Assembly (NCBI RefSeq): GCF_051401765.1
Contig: NW_027480432.1
Span: forward strand, 11,488,501 to 11,552,500
Direction: 5' to 3'
From: Calliopsis andreniformis
Lineage: Eukaryota > Arthropoda > Insecta > Hymenoptera > Andrenidae
Length of the DNA stretch: 64,000 nucleotides
Part shown: positions 1-10,600 of the stretch, piece after piece
Layout of the letters: each line of letters begins with the position of its first letter
Position numbering within the stretch: position 1 is the first letter of the stretch
The notes under the pieces: model-generated
What the model was told of the DNA's origin: nothing
What the model saw: the letters and a program-made list of their open reading frames with translations, nothing else
The model's database searches: none
Made by a program: the position numbers and the translations under genes

Positions 1-1760
1 AATTGAAGTTAGAAGTCGCCGAGAAAAGAAAGGAAAAAATTGAACACATAATTAGGGACCAGTAGAGATAAAACATAATATGAGAGAATTTCTTCAAGTA
101 CGAATAAGATTCTAGTCGATAGTCGGTCAGGTAGAGCCAGTGAAGCACGGGGGCCGAGTCGGTTTGCAGGGCTCGAGGCGAGCGCTGAGGGTAGCCGTGG
201 TTAAGCGGCATGCACCGAGGCATCACCCTGGGATGGGTGAACGCGTACGTACGCACGCTCAGAGGCTGAGGTGTTGTTTCGTGTAAGAATTTTATGGTGT
301 TACTCTTTCTCGTTTGAGTCTCACAAAATATAAGCGATTCCTTTTCATCTAGTCGACAGGCCCTCCACCAAGTGTGAGAGGGATTCGCGGGGAGAGTGGA
401 AATAAGGCTCCCCGTGAGATATATAAGTTTTTTCGATACTCGCGTGTACGGGGGCTGCCCCAAAACGATTTCTTCTCGGAAGAGAAGTGATTTTCGGGGA
501 GCCTCGCGCGATTGCGACAAAGTATTATTTTTCTTCTCTTTTTCTCCCGAGCGACTCTGTCGAGTCCCTCCTCTCCTCTAGCTGTTGGTAACGATATTTT
601 TGTCCAAGGATCAAGGAACTGAAACGGGTAGAAATTCGTAAAAATTCCGAGAGTCAGGGGTGGTAGAAGAGATGTTTAAGGCGTCGGGGAAAAACGAATC
701 GTAAAACGATAAAATGTAGGGACGATAGAATGTTGACCAGATGTGCGGAATAAGTCGAAGGGTACGCGTATTTTCTCAAGGACTAAGACTGAAAGAAAGG
801 AAAAATCTAAACAAAGAACAGGGAAAGTTGTAAAGTCCGTTCGAAGTTTCACGCTCGTGAAGGACTGCACATGTCCGAAAACACGTGCGAGAAATAATGA
901 AGAGAACATTCGAGGAGACTTTCCTTTTTCTTTGAGTGGAGGAATTTTCGAGAACGGCAAGGAAAAGTTTACGAGACAATCGTGTAAGGGTGGCCACGTG
1001 CTCTTCGTCGTCACCCGCCCGATTGTTGAAACTAGTCATCTGTTTGCCGTTAAGAATTGTTCGCCTGTCCTGGGACATGGAATAGAACATGGGGTAGGAG
1101 GGGGAGGGTGGACTGAAGGGCTGGTGGAACAATGGCGAGGTCGAAAAAGAAAAATTTCTCAAGCTAAAAATACGAAGGAACGATCGGTTTATTTTTCACG
1201 AGGCATCATTAACACTCTCTCTCTCTCGGGCAAAATCACGCCTGGCAACGGGACATTTTCGACTTCATCTTCCTATACACGTGGCTTGGCTACCTCGTCT
1301 CGTCCCCTCTACGCCACGTTCTTCGTCGGCGTGGGTGGAGGGAAAGCGACGAACGAGAACAGTCAGGGTATGTTCAAAATGGCGGCTCCTCGGAGAAAGG
1401 GTGGTACCAGTGTCGTGTGCACCCTCGGGAGAGTTCGACACCTGGAGAATAGAGAGGGGGGTAGAGAGCACGGCCTCCGCCGGAGGCAGCGGTGGAGGCG
1501 CCGATCAGTGCTGACCAGTCTTCAGACGCGAAAGCATACCACGAGCATCCGAAGTATTTCTGTCGAGTATTTGCGTATGAACGATAGTGTGTTGTTGTTG
1601 TGTAGTGACATCGCTAGCATCAGCGAACATTCTCTGGACTATTTGTTCTTTCTCTGTGAATACTCATTGCGTTTCTTCTATTGAACTCTGAACACTGAAT
1701 GTGACAGAATCACTCGAGCTTGGACTCTTTTGTTTTGTGTGCGCAGTGCCTTATCGTGAC
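1..1760. other. CpG-rich leader segment of unknown identity
   Basis: About 1.75 kb that is clearly richer in G, C and CpG than the rest of the window, with (CT)n near 1214 and GGAGG-type low complexity near 1480-1500. A motif like a YY1 site (AAAATGGCGGC) lies near 1376. A long open frame covers 743-1684 but its translation is low in complexity and matches no family I know. It could be a promoter or 5' exon region of a host gene, or the leader of the LINE that follows. Nothing here decides between these. Confidence 0.3.
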
Positions 1761-1831
1761 ATCCAGGCAAGCGAGTGCGAAGGGACGCGACAGGCCGCCG
1801 TGCTTCGAGCTCTGTAAAGAGACCGTCAATT

Positions 1832-2486
1832 ATGTCCCTAAGATTTATTCAGATTAACCTCCACCACAGCGAGGCAGCGTCAGCAGCACTAGTAAGGACC
1901 ATGGCCAGGGACAGGATTGACGTGGCGCTAATCCAAGAACCATGGACAGCACATGGAGGTATAAGAGGACTGGGATTGGTTGGTAAAGTATGGGCGTTGA
2001 ATAATAAACAATCGCGTACGTGTATATTAACTAGGAAGGGCTTAAATACAAGCACGATAAGGCAACATAACACAAGAGATATAACGGTGGTGAGTATAGG
2101 AATCAAGGAAGAGGAAGGACAGGAAGATAGAACAATTTATGCTGTATCAATATATGCACCATGGAACGCGAAAGAGAAGAGGCCAGGGGCTGCGGTTCAG
2201 AGTTTTATGGAATTTGCGCAGGATAAAGGAGCGGAAGTACTGATTGGTGGAGACGTAAACGCCAAACATAAACGATGGGGAAGCACGGTAACAGACACAA
2301 AAGGTGAGGAACTAATGGAGTTTATTTTAGCAAATGGATTGGTGACACTGAATAGGGGGAACAGGCACACATTTGAAACAGCCACCAGGAAGGAAGTCTT
2401 AGACGTGACGATGTGCTCGCAAAGCCTAGCCGGTAAGGTAAAAGGTTGGAGAGTGAGCAACGACATCTCCTTCTCGGATCATAAGT
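1832..2486 (+). pseudogene. R1-clade LINE ORF2 fragment: endonuclease domain only
   Basis: The frame from the ATG at 1832 encodes an apurinic-type endonuclease of a non-LTR retrotransposon, which nicks target DNA to prime reverse transcription. The expected motifs appear in order: an N in QINLHH, the E of QEPW, YAPWN, GGDVNAKH, a T in the HTFET stretch, the D of VLDVT, and SDH just before the break. Weakly alkaline spacing and order fit the R1 clade (R1, TRAS, RT1). The reverse transcriptase is missing: the frame stops at the TA where the mariner at 2488 begins, and the LINE does not resume beyond that mariner. No ORF1 is seen upstream, so this is a dead fragment. Confidence 0.85.
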
Positions 2487-2487
2487 A

Positions 2488-3782
2488 CGAGGATGGATTG
2501 AAAATGAAGCGGCCTAACGGTATATAGCAGCACAAACAAAAATAATTTTTTTTTTCAAAAACTTCAATCTGTCAAACGGCACCCGTCAAAATTTCACCCA
2601 AATTCGTCGATTAGTTCAGTTGCTGTAGTCGTTTGAAGCAGACAACTTTTGTGTTTTTTGAAAAATGGAGAAAAGTGAATTTCGTGCAGTGATTAAACAC
2701 TATTATTTGAAAGGGAAAACGGCGAAAGAAACCAAAGAAAAGCTCGATAAACATTATGGCGAGTCTGCTCCGTCATATTCCATGGTAAAATATTGGATTG
2801 GAGAATTTAAACGCGGCCGGACAAGCACTGTAACAGTACCATCAACAGGAAGGCCAAAAGAGGTGGTTACTGAAGAAAATATCAAAAAAATCCTCGATAT
2901 CGTTATGAATGATCGCCGGATCAAGCTGCGTGAGATTGTTGACATGGTAAACATTTCATATGAACGTGTGTACAACATCTTGCATGAAAATTTGCATATG
3001 AAAAAGCTTTCGGCAAGATGGGTGCCGCGTTTGCTTAGTGTCGAACAAAAACGAGTTCGACAAACCACTTCACAGCGGTGTTTGGACATGATAAAGCGTA
3101 ATCCTGTCGATTTTTGGCGTCGATTAATAACTGTTGATGAAACTTGGGTCCACCACTACACACCTGAAACCAAAAATCAATCGAAAGAATGGGTGGAAGC
3201 TGGTGGGGAAGTGCTCCGAAGAAGGCGAAGACAGTGAAATCGGCTGGCAAGGTTATGGCCACTGTATTTTGGGATGCACATGGAATATTGCTCATCGACT
3301 ACCTTGAAAAAGGATCCACAATCACAGGAGAGTATTATCGTGCATTATTAGATCAATTGGTTGACGCAATCAAGGAAAAACGACCACATTTGCAGAGGAA
3401 AAAAGTGCTCTTTCTCCAAGACAATGCACCGGTTCACACAGCATTAGATACGATGATAAAATTACGTGAAATACACTTCCAACTGGTTGATCATCCACCT
3501 TATAGTCCAGATTTAGCCCCTAGTGACTTTTTCCTGTTTCCAAATTTGAAAAAATGGCTCGCAGGAAAAAGATTCACCTCAAATGAAGAAGTGATTGCCG
3601 AAACTAATGCGTATTTTGAAGGGTTCCAGAAATCGTATTATTCAGATGGTATAAAAAAGTTGGAGAATCGTCTTATTAAGTGTATCGAGCTAGAAGGAGA
3701 CTATGTTGAGAAATAAATTGTTTTTTGAAAAAAAAAAAGGTTTTTTTCCTACTCAGGCTGCTTCATTTTCAATCCACCCTCG
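2488..3782 (+). mobile_element. Full-length mariner element (irritans type) with TA target duplication
   Basis: A 1295-bp element flanked by TA at 2486-2487 and 3783-3784. The ends are inverted repeats starting CGAGGRTGGATTGAAAATGA, about 27 bp with few mismatches. Size, TA duplication and coding content fit a mariner. The left flank is an R1 endonuclease and the right flank is a P-like transposase, so the element now sits at a junction of unrelated sequences. Confidence 0.92.
2665..3716 (+). pseudogene. mariner transposase, broken by one frameshift
   Basis: Cut-and-paste transposase of the mariner family, very like the Himar1/irritans group. The N-terminal helix-turn-helix region starts at the ATG at 2665. 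The DD34D triad is visible: D158 in TVDETW, then D in LQDNAPVH, then D in APSDFF. The frame runs open to a TGA at 3235-3237, but homology moves into another frame at about 3195-3215, in a G-rich stretch just after WVEAG, and continues to the stop at 3716. Total length then matches the usual 345-350 residues. One small indel has killed an otherwise intact copy, so inactivation looks fairly recent. Confidence 0.9.
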
Positions 3783-3784
3783 TA

Positions 3785-3926
3785 GAAGTGGGTGGTGCCC
3801 AAATCCAACAGCTTCACAGTTTGTTTCCGCGTACAAGCGACTGCTTGTGCGACATGACATTTCTATTAACACAGGAAACGTAAAGGCATTAGACAATACT
3901 AAAATATTAAATGTTTCAAGTGAACC

Positions 3927-3957
<31 letters not shown>

Positions 3958-5016
3958 AACGTGCAAGAATAGATAGGTACGATTTAAAAGTATATGACCA
4001 GGTACATAATTTGAAAATACAGGAAAAGTACGGGCTCAGTGAACATGTACAACATATTGGTTATATCACCGAAATTACAGAATTTTTAAATTTCACATGG
4101 GCACAGTCCCCAGATATAAGTGAATTTTCCCAGCAAGCAATTGGATATATCGCTGGCTGGGTAATTTTGTCTTTAAAAAAACAACAAAATAAATTGCATT
4201 GAATGTTTACTTACGTGTAAGGAAATAGATAAAAGTAACATTTCTGTACACAAAAAAAACCCAACATCATATATTAAAGCAATTACGCGTAATTTTTTAA
4301 TTGTATCGTCGCTGAGTGTTGAGCAAATTTGTATGACCATAGAATCCCTTTTTCGAAGGGCATGTAATATAAATTCCGAGAAACCTCCCGTAGAACAGAA
4401 TTTCCCTGCTGTTTTAGCTGCTAAAGCTTTTCAAGAGTTAGCCGAAAATAGTAACATTTTTCCTGAGTTAGAAGAGCACAATATGTTAACAGATGAAGAG
4501 GGTAATATGGACAACACAATAGAGCATATACCTGAATTTGAGCCATTACTCAGTCCAGCAATAATGGAATTAAAAAATAATATTTTATATTATATAGCAG
4601 GCTATATTGTTAGGAAGATAGTTAATGTTTTAAAATGTCCATTTTGTGCAAGTAATATTTCATTGCATACAAATACAGAACACAATTATAGCCATAGTTC
4701 AGAAGCTTCTAAATTTCTAGATCATTGTAACAGGGGGGGGGGGGGGGGGGGGTCTTATATGCACCTTCGAATTCCATATATGGAATTGTTGTAGAAACTG
4801 AAAAACAAATTCAGTTCCACACAAAGAATTTTAAGAAACTTAGCTGAACTGATATTGGCATATCTATTGTACAGTCAGTCAAACGTAAATTTGCGTTAGA
4901 TAATTCTCTAATCGCTAATCTTGACTGCGAAAACACAGATATTTTCGAAAGGCCGCATAAATTAATATTAATTGCTACAATTTGTACAAAATACATAGAT
5001 ATAAGATTGTATTTAT
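3785..5016 (+). pseudogene. P-element/THAP9-like transposase remnants
   Basis: Several short frames together resemble the C-terminal half of P-element (THAP9-like) transposases. 3785-3925 gives GWCPNPTASQF followed by a Lys-free helix; 4020-4200 gives a YIAGW motif; 4333-4790 gives a second YIAGY motif followed by a CPFCAS zinc-like knuckle; 4790-5015 gives FERPHKLILIATIC. Two YIAG motifs in one stretch suggest two overlapping or tandem relics rather than one gene. The frames are interrupted by a 29-A run (3927-3955), a 20-G run (4733-4752) and several stops. Its last part is a close relative of 27226-27610. The end at about 5016 is fused to a DD41D transposase. Confidence 0.65.
4733..4752 (+). 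repeat. 20-bp poly(G) run
   Basis: A homopolymer of 20 G inside a P-like pseudogene. Long poly(G) is rare in insect DNA and is a common place for assembly or polymerase error. Confidence 0.9.
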
Positions 5017-5631
5017 ATGGAAATATTGTGGACGGACGAAGCACTTTTTACGAAAGAAGGGTGCTTCAATGCCCACAACAGCCACTTGTGGAGCGACGAG
5101 AATCCACACGCGATTCGCGTGTGCGATACGCAAGTCCGCTGGTCCGTCAACGTATGGGCCGGAATTTGTGGCACTCAAATCATCGGGCCTTATCTTTTAC
5201 CTGATAGGCTCGATGGGGGCGCGTATAAGGCGTTCCTACAACATGTTCTTCCGGATCTCTTGGAGGATGTTCCATTAGAGGTTCGGAGGAACATGTATTA
5301 TCAACACGATGGAGCGCCAGCCCATTATGATGCACAAGTTCGGGCCTATCTGACTGAAACCTTCCAGGACAGGTGGATTGGACGCGGCGGACCTGTCGCG
5401 TGGCCCCCGCGGTCACCGGATATCAATCCGTTGGATTTTTTCTTCTGGGGATATTTAAAAAATGCGGTGTACCGTCAGCCGGTACAGACCCCCGAAGAAC
5501 TGGTGGCGAAAATCCACGCGGCGGTGGCCAACATTTCTACAGAAACTCTGGAAAAAGTTCACAATAATATGGTGCGTCGCCTCCGCGCCCTGCAAGAGGC
5601 CGAAGGAGGCCAATTCGAACACCTGCTCTGA
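5017..5631 (+). pseudogene. DD41D transposase, catalytic part, open frame of 204 residues
   Basis: The catalytic domain of a Tc1/mariner-type transposase. The three acidic residues are visible: ILWTDEALF, YQHDGAPAH and INPLDFFFW. There are 41 residues between the second and third D, the spacing of the DD41D (rosa) group, and the WPPRSPD motif before the last D is typical of insect members. The frame is fully open from the fusion point to the TGA at 5629-5631, with high G+C compared with its neighbours. The N-terminal DNA-binding domain (DUF4817-like in related copies) is missing, so the copy should be inactive. Only nine bases separate the stop from the hairpin. Confidence 0.85.
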
Positions 5632-5640
5632 TAATCAATC

Positions 5641-5656
5641 GGCCCTTTTCAGGGCC
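5641..5656 (+). promoter_or_regulatory. Histone-type 3' stem-loop motif
   Basis: GGCCCTTTTCAGGGCC forms a perfect 6-bp stem with a TTTC loop, followed by ACA. This is the shape and consensus of the stem-loop that ends replication-dependent histone mRNAs. It sits nine bases after the transposase stop codon. A related copy is at 9830-9845. No histone coding sequence is present. Function here is inferred from sequence only. Confidence 0.55.
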
Positions 5657-6611
5657 ACATATTTTTTAAACGTAGGAACGATCTCGTTCCAGATTAAAAT
5701 TCTGGTATTTAATTCGGTGTGTTCCGCGGTTGTCGGTCGTTAAGAGGTCAAGTGCTTGTTTGGTGAAGTGATCAGTGTTAGTGACCGCGAAGTGTCATAA
5801 ATGCAAGGTGGCTCCGTGCGGTGTAGTATACCTGCGATCAGCAGACTTTGTGCTGTACGTTACCGGCCATCATCCACCAACGACCGGGATCGGTGCAGTG
5901 ACCCGGTGGAACAAGTGTACAAGTAGCAAGTGAATTCTTCTCCGAATGGGTAAGTTTTACCGATAATAATAATAATTATTATTAATTATTATTCGTTGCG
6001 CCATAATTAAAAAAATGAAAACTTATGTGTCCGTACTTTTTACCGATTGCAGCAACTAATATGTCCAACTTTCGTTCATTCCTTATGCAATAAGTATTTT
6101 TGTACAATTTTCAATGTTTTGATACCCAGTAAAATAATGTACAATCTGTAGGAACTACGGAAACATTGTTTTTTATTATCTTACTATAGCATTACTTTAC
6201 TAAATCGGCATTTTTATATTCTTCTTCCTCGTTTTTTATTTTTTACAACTTGGATAGTTAATTTAAAAATTTGAAAAAATTCCATAATATGTGTCGGAAT
6301 AGCTGACGTGTCCCTGATTTTTTTCATAATTTTCCATCTAATAGTTTAAGAGAAATTGGGCAATAACATTGAGATCTTGAGTTTCTTGTACAAGATTCGA
6401 GCACAGCGAGTAGGAAACACTACGCGTAGCTTGTGCCCTGTCACTGAACGGCCGAGCGCTCGCTATCCGCGCTTTCTGATTGGTCGATGTTTTTCATTAA
6501 TAACTCGTTAACAAAACTTCAGAGAACATTTTTGTAAAGGAAAAGGTTGTTTAGAATCACCTCAGGAATCTCCCCTTTTCGGCTCCGCCACCTTATGTGG
6601 GACACCCTGTA

Positions 6612-7547
6612 TATGTATGTATTCATAAGAATACATTTGAACTTATTAATAAAATAATGAGTGATTGTTAAACATACTTGTAACTTGTTACAATAGAGAA
6701 CGGTGATGCAATAACGTACTCGACCATTACAGACATCTAATACACAGTGCTATCAACTAGTTATTTTTCATTGTAACTCAACAGAATCTGTTTCATTTTT
6801 CTTGCTCTATGAGTAGAATTACCCATGTAAATATCTTCGAATTTGCCAGCTGGTCCGCTGAGCCTAAAAATTTTACGATCTAGCCCTTTTCAAAACAAGT
6901 TTGTTGATCCCTGACCTAAACGATTGGTTCCTAAGGGATGCACGCATCCTGACTTCGGAAGAACTATTACGAGTACCATGAGCCGTGACAATCGCGTAAT
7001 ACACATTTCTCACTAATGTATCGTATGGTTATGTAGTGCATGAAACAACGTTTAGGGAAGACAAGCGCGAGGAGAATCACCTTGACTTTAGTCCAAAAAT
7101 TATATCTATCAGTTTAACACTTTATACATCATTAAAATAGAAAAAATATTTTGGGAACTTCGTTTATTACGAACAACTCAACCTTATTTAACTGTCGAAG
7201 TTAAATAATTCGATTTTGTGTAGGACTGGTAATGATATGTAGTTATACAAGCAATATATATTATTACGTAAATTCCTACATTGCCAACATTTTTGCTAAA
7301 ATTTATAGCATGTTCTCATACGTAAAAGATCTGTCGTTATTACAACTACCTCTAATTCATTCATTCGGCTCTTTTTTTAACAGAAGCAGGCACACTATTA
7401 TTATTAATATGCATAGAATATGTAAATATACATCATTTGCACATAACCATTGGAACAGTCAAAGTATATGAAAACTAAAATGTTAACGTTTATTATGTCA
7501 TTGGCTGTTTTTTACACGTCATTCAAAAATGTACAATTATTCCAAAA
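6612..7547. other. Region downstream of NO66, no gene seen
   Basis: AT-rich sequence after the DD41D element. Nothing recognisable apart from the NO66 3' untranslated region near 7490-7547. Confidence 0.4.
7489..7494 (-). promoter_or_regulatory. Candidate NO66 polyadenylation signal
   Basis: AATAAA on the minus strand about 55 bases after the NO66 stop codon. Confidence 0.55.
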
Positions 7548-7619
7548 TTATTCCAAGGTACATAACGGATTGTCTGTGACAAGAAGACATTTTTCCCAAA
7601 GATCTTTAACTATTTGTAT
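7548..7619 (-). CDS. NO66: NO66 coding exon 5 (last)
   Basis: Too short for ORF finders: 23 codons plus TAA. Acceptor CTTTAACAG before 7619. It encodes IQIVKDLWEKCLLVT, the conserved last helix of the family (LWEKGLL in others), and ends at TAA 7550-7548. The intron to exon 4 is only 75 bp. Confidence 0.9.
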   Translation of the reverse strand: MQIVKDLWEKCLLVTDNPLCTLE

Positions 7620-10600
7620 CTGTTAAAGAGAAATATTTTTAATTGGTCTCTTGCATTGAAATAATATTTCATACAATATATTTTTTTAAATTACCTTATT
7701 ATCTTCACCATCGATAGGTAAGTCTTCTACACGTATAAATTCAGGATATCGTAATATTATTTCTCGTATTGCAGGTATAAATTCCTCATTAACTTCTAGA
7801 TATTGCGGTTCATATTCATGATATTCTTTAGAATTTTCAGTCGAATAATATAATTTAAACGTGTGGTCCTCTTTGATTAATCTATAAGAGAGATAATTAT
7901 ACAATTTACAATTTTCAATATATACACGAACAAATTACGGTAGCAATTTCAATTTATATAGAACTAGTTAGATATTTCAAAAAAGAAAGTAATTACAAAA
8001 CTTATAATTCATCGATTTCGTACAATTTTTGATCGAATTAATTGTGCAACATGATCTTTTAAATATTTTTTATTGCCATATTCATGTTTATTTATAGAGG
8101 GAAGGCTAAAATTAGTGGTAAAAGCGAGGTCAGGGAGCTTCCATAACTCAAAACGAAATGAAAATAAAGTATTTGAAAGCCTGTCGAGTATTTGAGAATT
8201 TGACTGAATGAAATAAAATTAGATTTGGTTGTTTCTCGAAAACCACATCCAAAGACGCTGAGTTTTTCCACGAGAATTTAGACACTCTCACACGTTCAAT
8301 TGACCCTCAAAAATGCACTTTTTTTTAAAACGAACCAATTGAATTTTGTTATTCTTTATTTTCATGTTATTTTGGGCTCTGGAATCTGCCTGATCTTGTA
8401 CTCTAATTTTATACCACTAATTTCGATCCATTCTATGCATAATTCACATTTTACACTTTTTTATATTATACAGGTTGTTTCTAAAATCGTGGGAAAACTC
8501 GGAGATGTAGGTAGAAGACAAGAAAATAAACCGAAAACTTCATATGCAATATTCTTGGAAAAGCTTAGTTTGTTGGTTATATGCGGTTTTATATTTTGTA
8601 AAATAATAATAAAATGTAACAATAGCCCATCCCTTTTAAGGTCAGTGATCGGGATTCGATGAGGCTTCGAGCTGTTAAAGAACTAGGTCTCTGGGCCTAA
8701 GTGGGCCTCTGGTGACTCGCAACGCGTGTCGAGAGAAATTTCATCGAATGGGAAAGCATACTTCCTAATTGAATGAAGTCACGGAGGAAAACCCCCAAAC
8801 GAGTGTACGACAGATGGAAAGATTAATTGGGATACCACGCTCGACTGTGCATCGAATTTTACAAGACGAAGGACAAGATCCATACCACATGTATCGTGTG
8901 CAGTCTCTATAACCTGCTGACCTACCGGCGAGAATGATTTTCTGCAGATGGTTACTGTAGAAACACGAAGAAGATGAGAATATCTTGCAAAGAATTCTAT
9001 GGACAGACGAAAGCACTTTTACGAGATCTGGTGCTTTTAATACAAGCAATACTCATGTTTGGAGTTATGAAAATCCACATGAGACAAGGTCCACTAATTT
9101 CCATTATCGATGGAAACTTAACGTCTGGACAGGAATAGTAGGTAATGACATTGTGGGTCCAGTTGTTCTCCCGGAGACATTAACAGCCAGGACGTACTTG
9201 GAGTTTTTACAAAATGAGCTGCCTTTGCTATTGGAAAATATTCCATTAGCTGTAAGGAATACTATGCTTTTCTAACAGGATGGAGCACCAGCTCATTTTG
9301 GACGAAGTGTTCGTGAATTTTTAAATAATACATACCAAGATCGTTGGATCGAACGATTAGGTCCAGTGGCATGGCCACCAAGGTCTCCCGACCTCACTCC
9401 CTTAGACATTTTTTTGTGGGAGTACGTGAAACAAAAAGTTTACGGGGTCGAGATTGAAAGTGTCGACATGCTGCGTGACAGAATACAAAATGCCTTTGAC
9501 GAAATTAAACTGGACGGAGTGTGTGCTAGTGTACAGGAATCATTATTAAGAAGATTTCAAAAGTGTGTTGATAGACAAGGGGATGTGTTCGAACATTTAT
9601 TATGACTTATAATTAGTGAAGAAGTTAAGTAACTGTTCAGTTCATACCATGGAATTTTCGATTTCTATTTGCACGAAGAATATGCATGTCTCGGCTTGTC
9701 CCATAGTTTTGGGACACCCTGGTATATGCACCGAATAATCAACCGGCAGATGCAGTCGAAGGTGCCAGTACAAGTGGCGCAAATTAAAAACATCAATTAG
9801 TATATTATTATGAAGAATATTTGCAAAACGGCCCTTTTCAGGACCACCAAATCTGAACGTAGTAACGATTACTCAGAGAACAGATATTACATACTTTACA
9901 TATACTGCATGTTACGGTATACGTTTATATGTTCCTAGAAGAAGCACTTTCATTGATGCTAGGTTTAAAAGTAGATATGAATCCCAATTTAAGTAAAACA
10001 TTCTCTTATGAAACACCGAATAGGAATACACACGACGCTTCCTTCTTTCTTCTCCATATGTTACATCGGTCAAATATTTATACCGAGCCTCTATTTCACA
10101 TCGCCTTCTTGTCCTGTAGTTCTCTTTTAAAGTAAATTGTAATACCTCATGGAGGATGTCTTTGGCAACTCCATTACGGTAACAGAAATTTACAATGATC
10201 ATTCTGCTGCGATCATTGAGATTTCTGTTCCAAAATGTTTGCCGAATAAACAAGGGCCACTCACTCGCATTTCCAATTAAATCTTGAAGTAATAGCCAAG
10301 GATTATTCATCATCTGAGTCATCGAATATCCTGCCATTGCGGTAAACTATTTTTGCTAGCATTCCATGACTCCGCAGAACCCGCGCATGCGCATGAGCAT
10401 GAGCTCCATTCTGCCAGTACTGTATATCTGATACGGTGGCGCTTGCACCATAATATAAACATTTATATCTCAAAAACGAGAAGCGAGCGACAATTTTTTC
10501 TTTCCTATTCTTAATCTAGACATCAAAATCTACAATGTAGCAACGGCGCAAAAAAAAAATTGGTGTGGAGGCCCTAATCCTAAACAATTACCTAAAAAAG

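Larger units (their letters stand above)
5017..6609 (+). mobile_element. DD41D (rosa-like) Tc1/mariner element, family 1, 5'-truncated
   Basis: The 3' part of an element of the IS630-Tc1-mariner superfamily. It contains the C-terminal transposase (5017-5631), a histone-type hairpin (5641-5656), about 950 bp of non-coding 3' sequence, and a terminal GACACCCTG followed by TA at 6610-6611. The 3' non-coding part is closely related to 55800-56880, where both inverted ends are kept. The 5' end is lost at the fusion with P-like sequence at about 5016. Confidence 0.75.

Noticed and set aside
743..1684. 313-residue open frame in the CpG-rich leader
   Set aside because: Composition follows base composition (Arg, Gly, Ser runs), no motif is recognisable, and overlapping frames are open too. 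Treated as non-coding.
3703..3972. 89-residue frame ending in a Lys run
   Set aside because: It starts inside the mariner end and runs through poly(A); only the middle part is P-like sequence.
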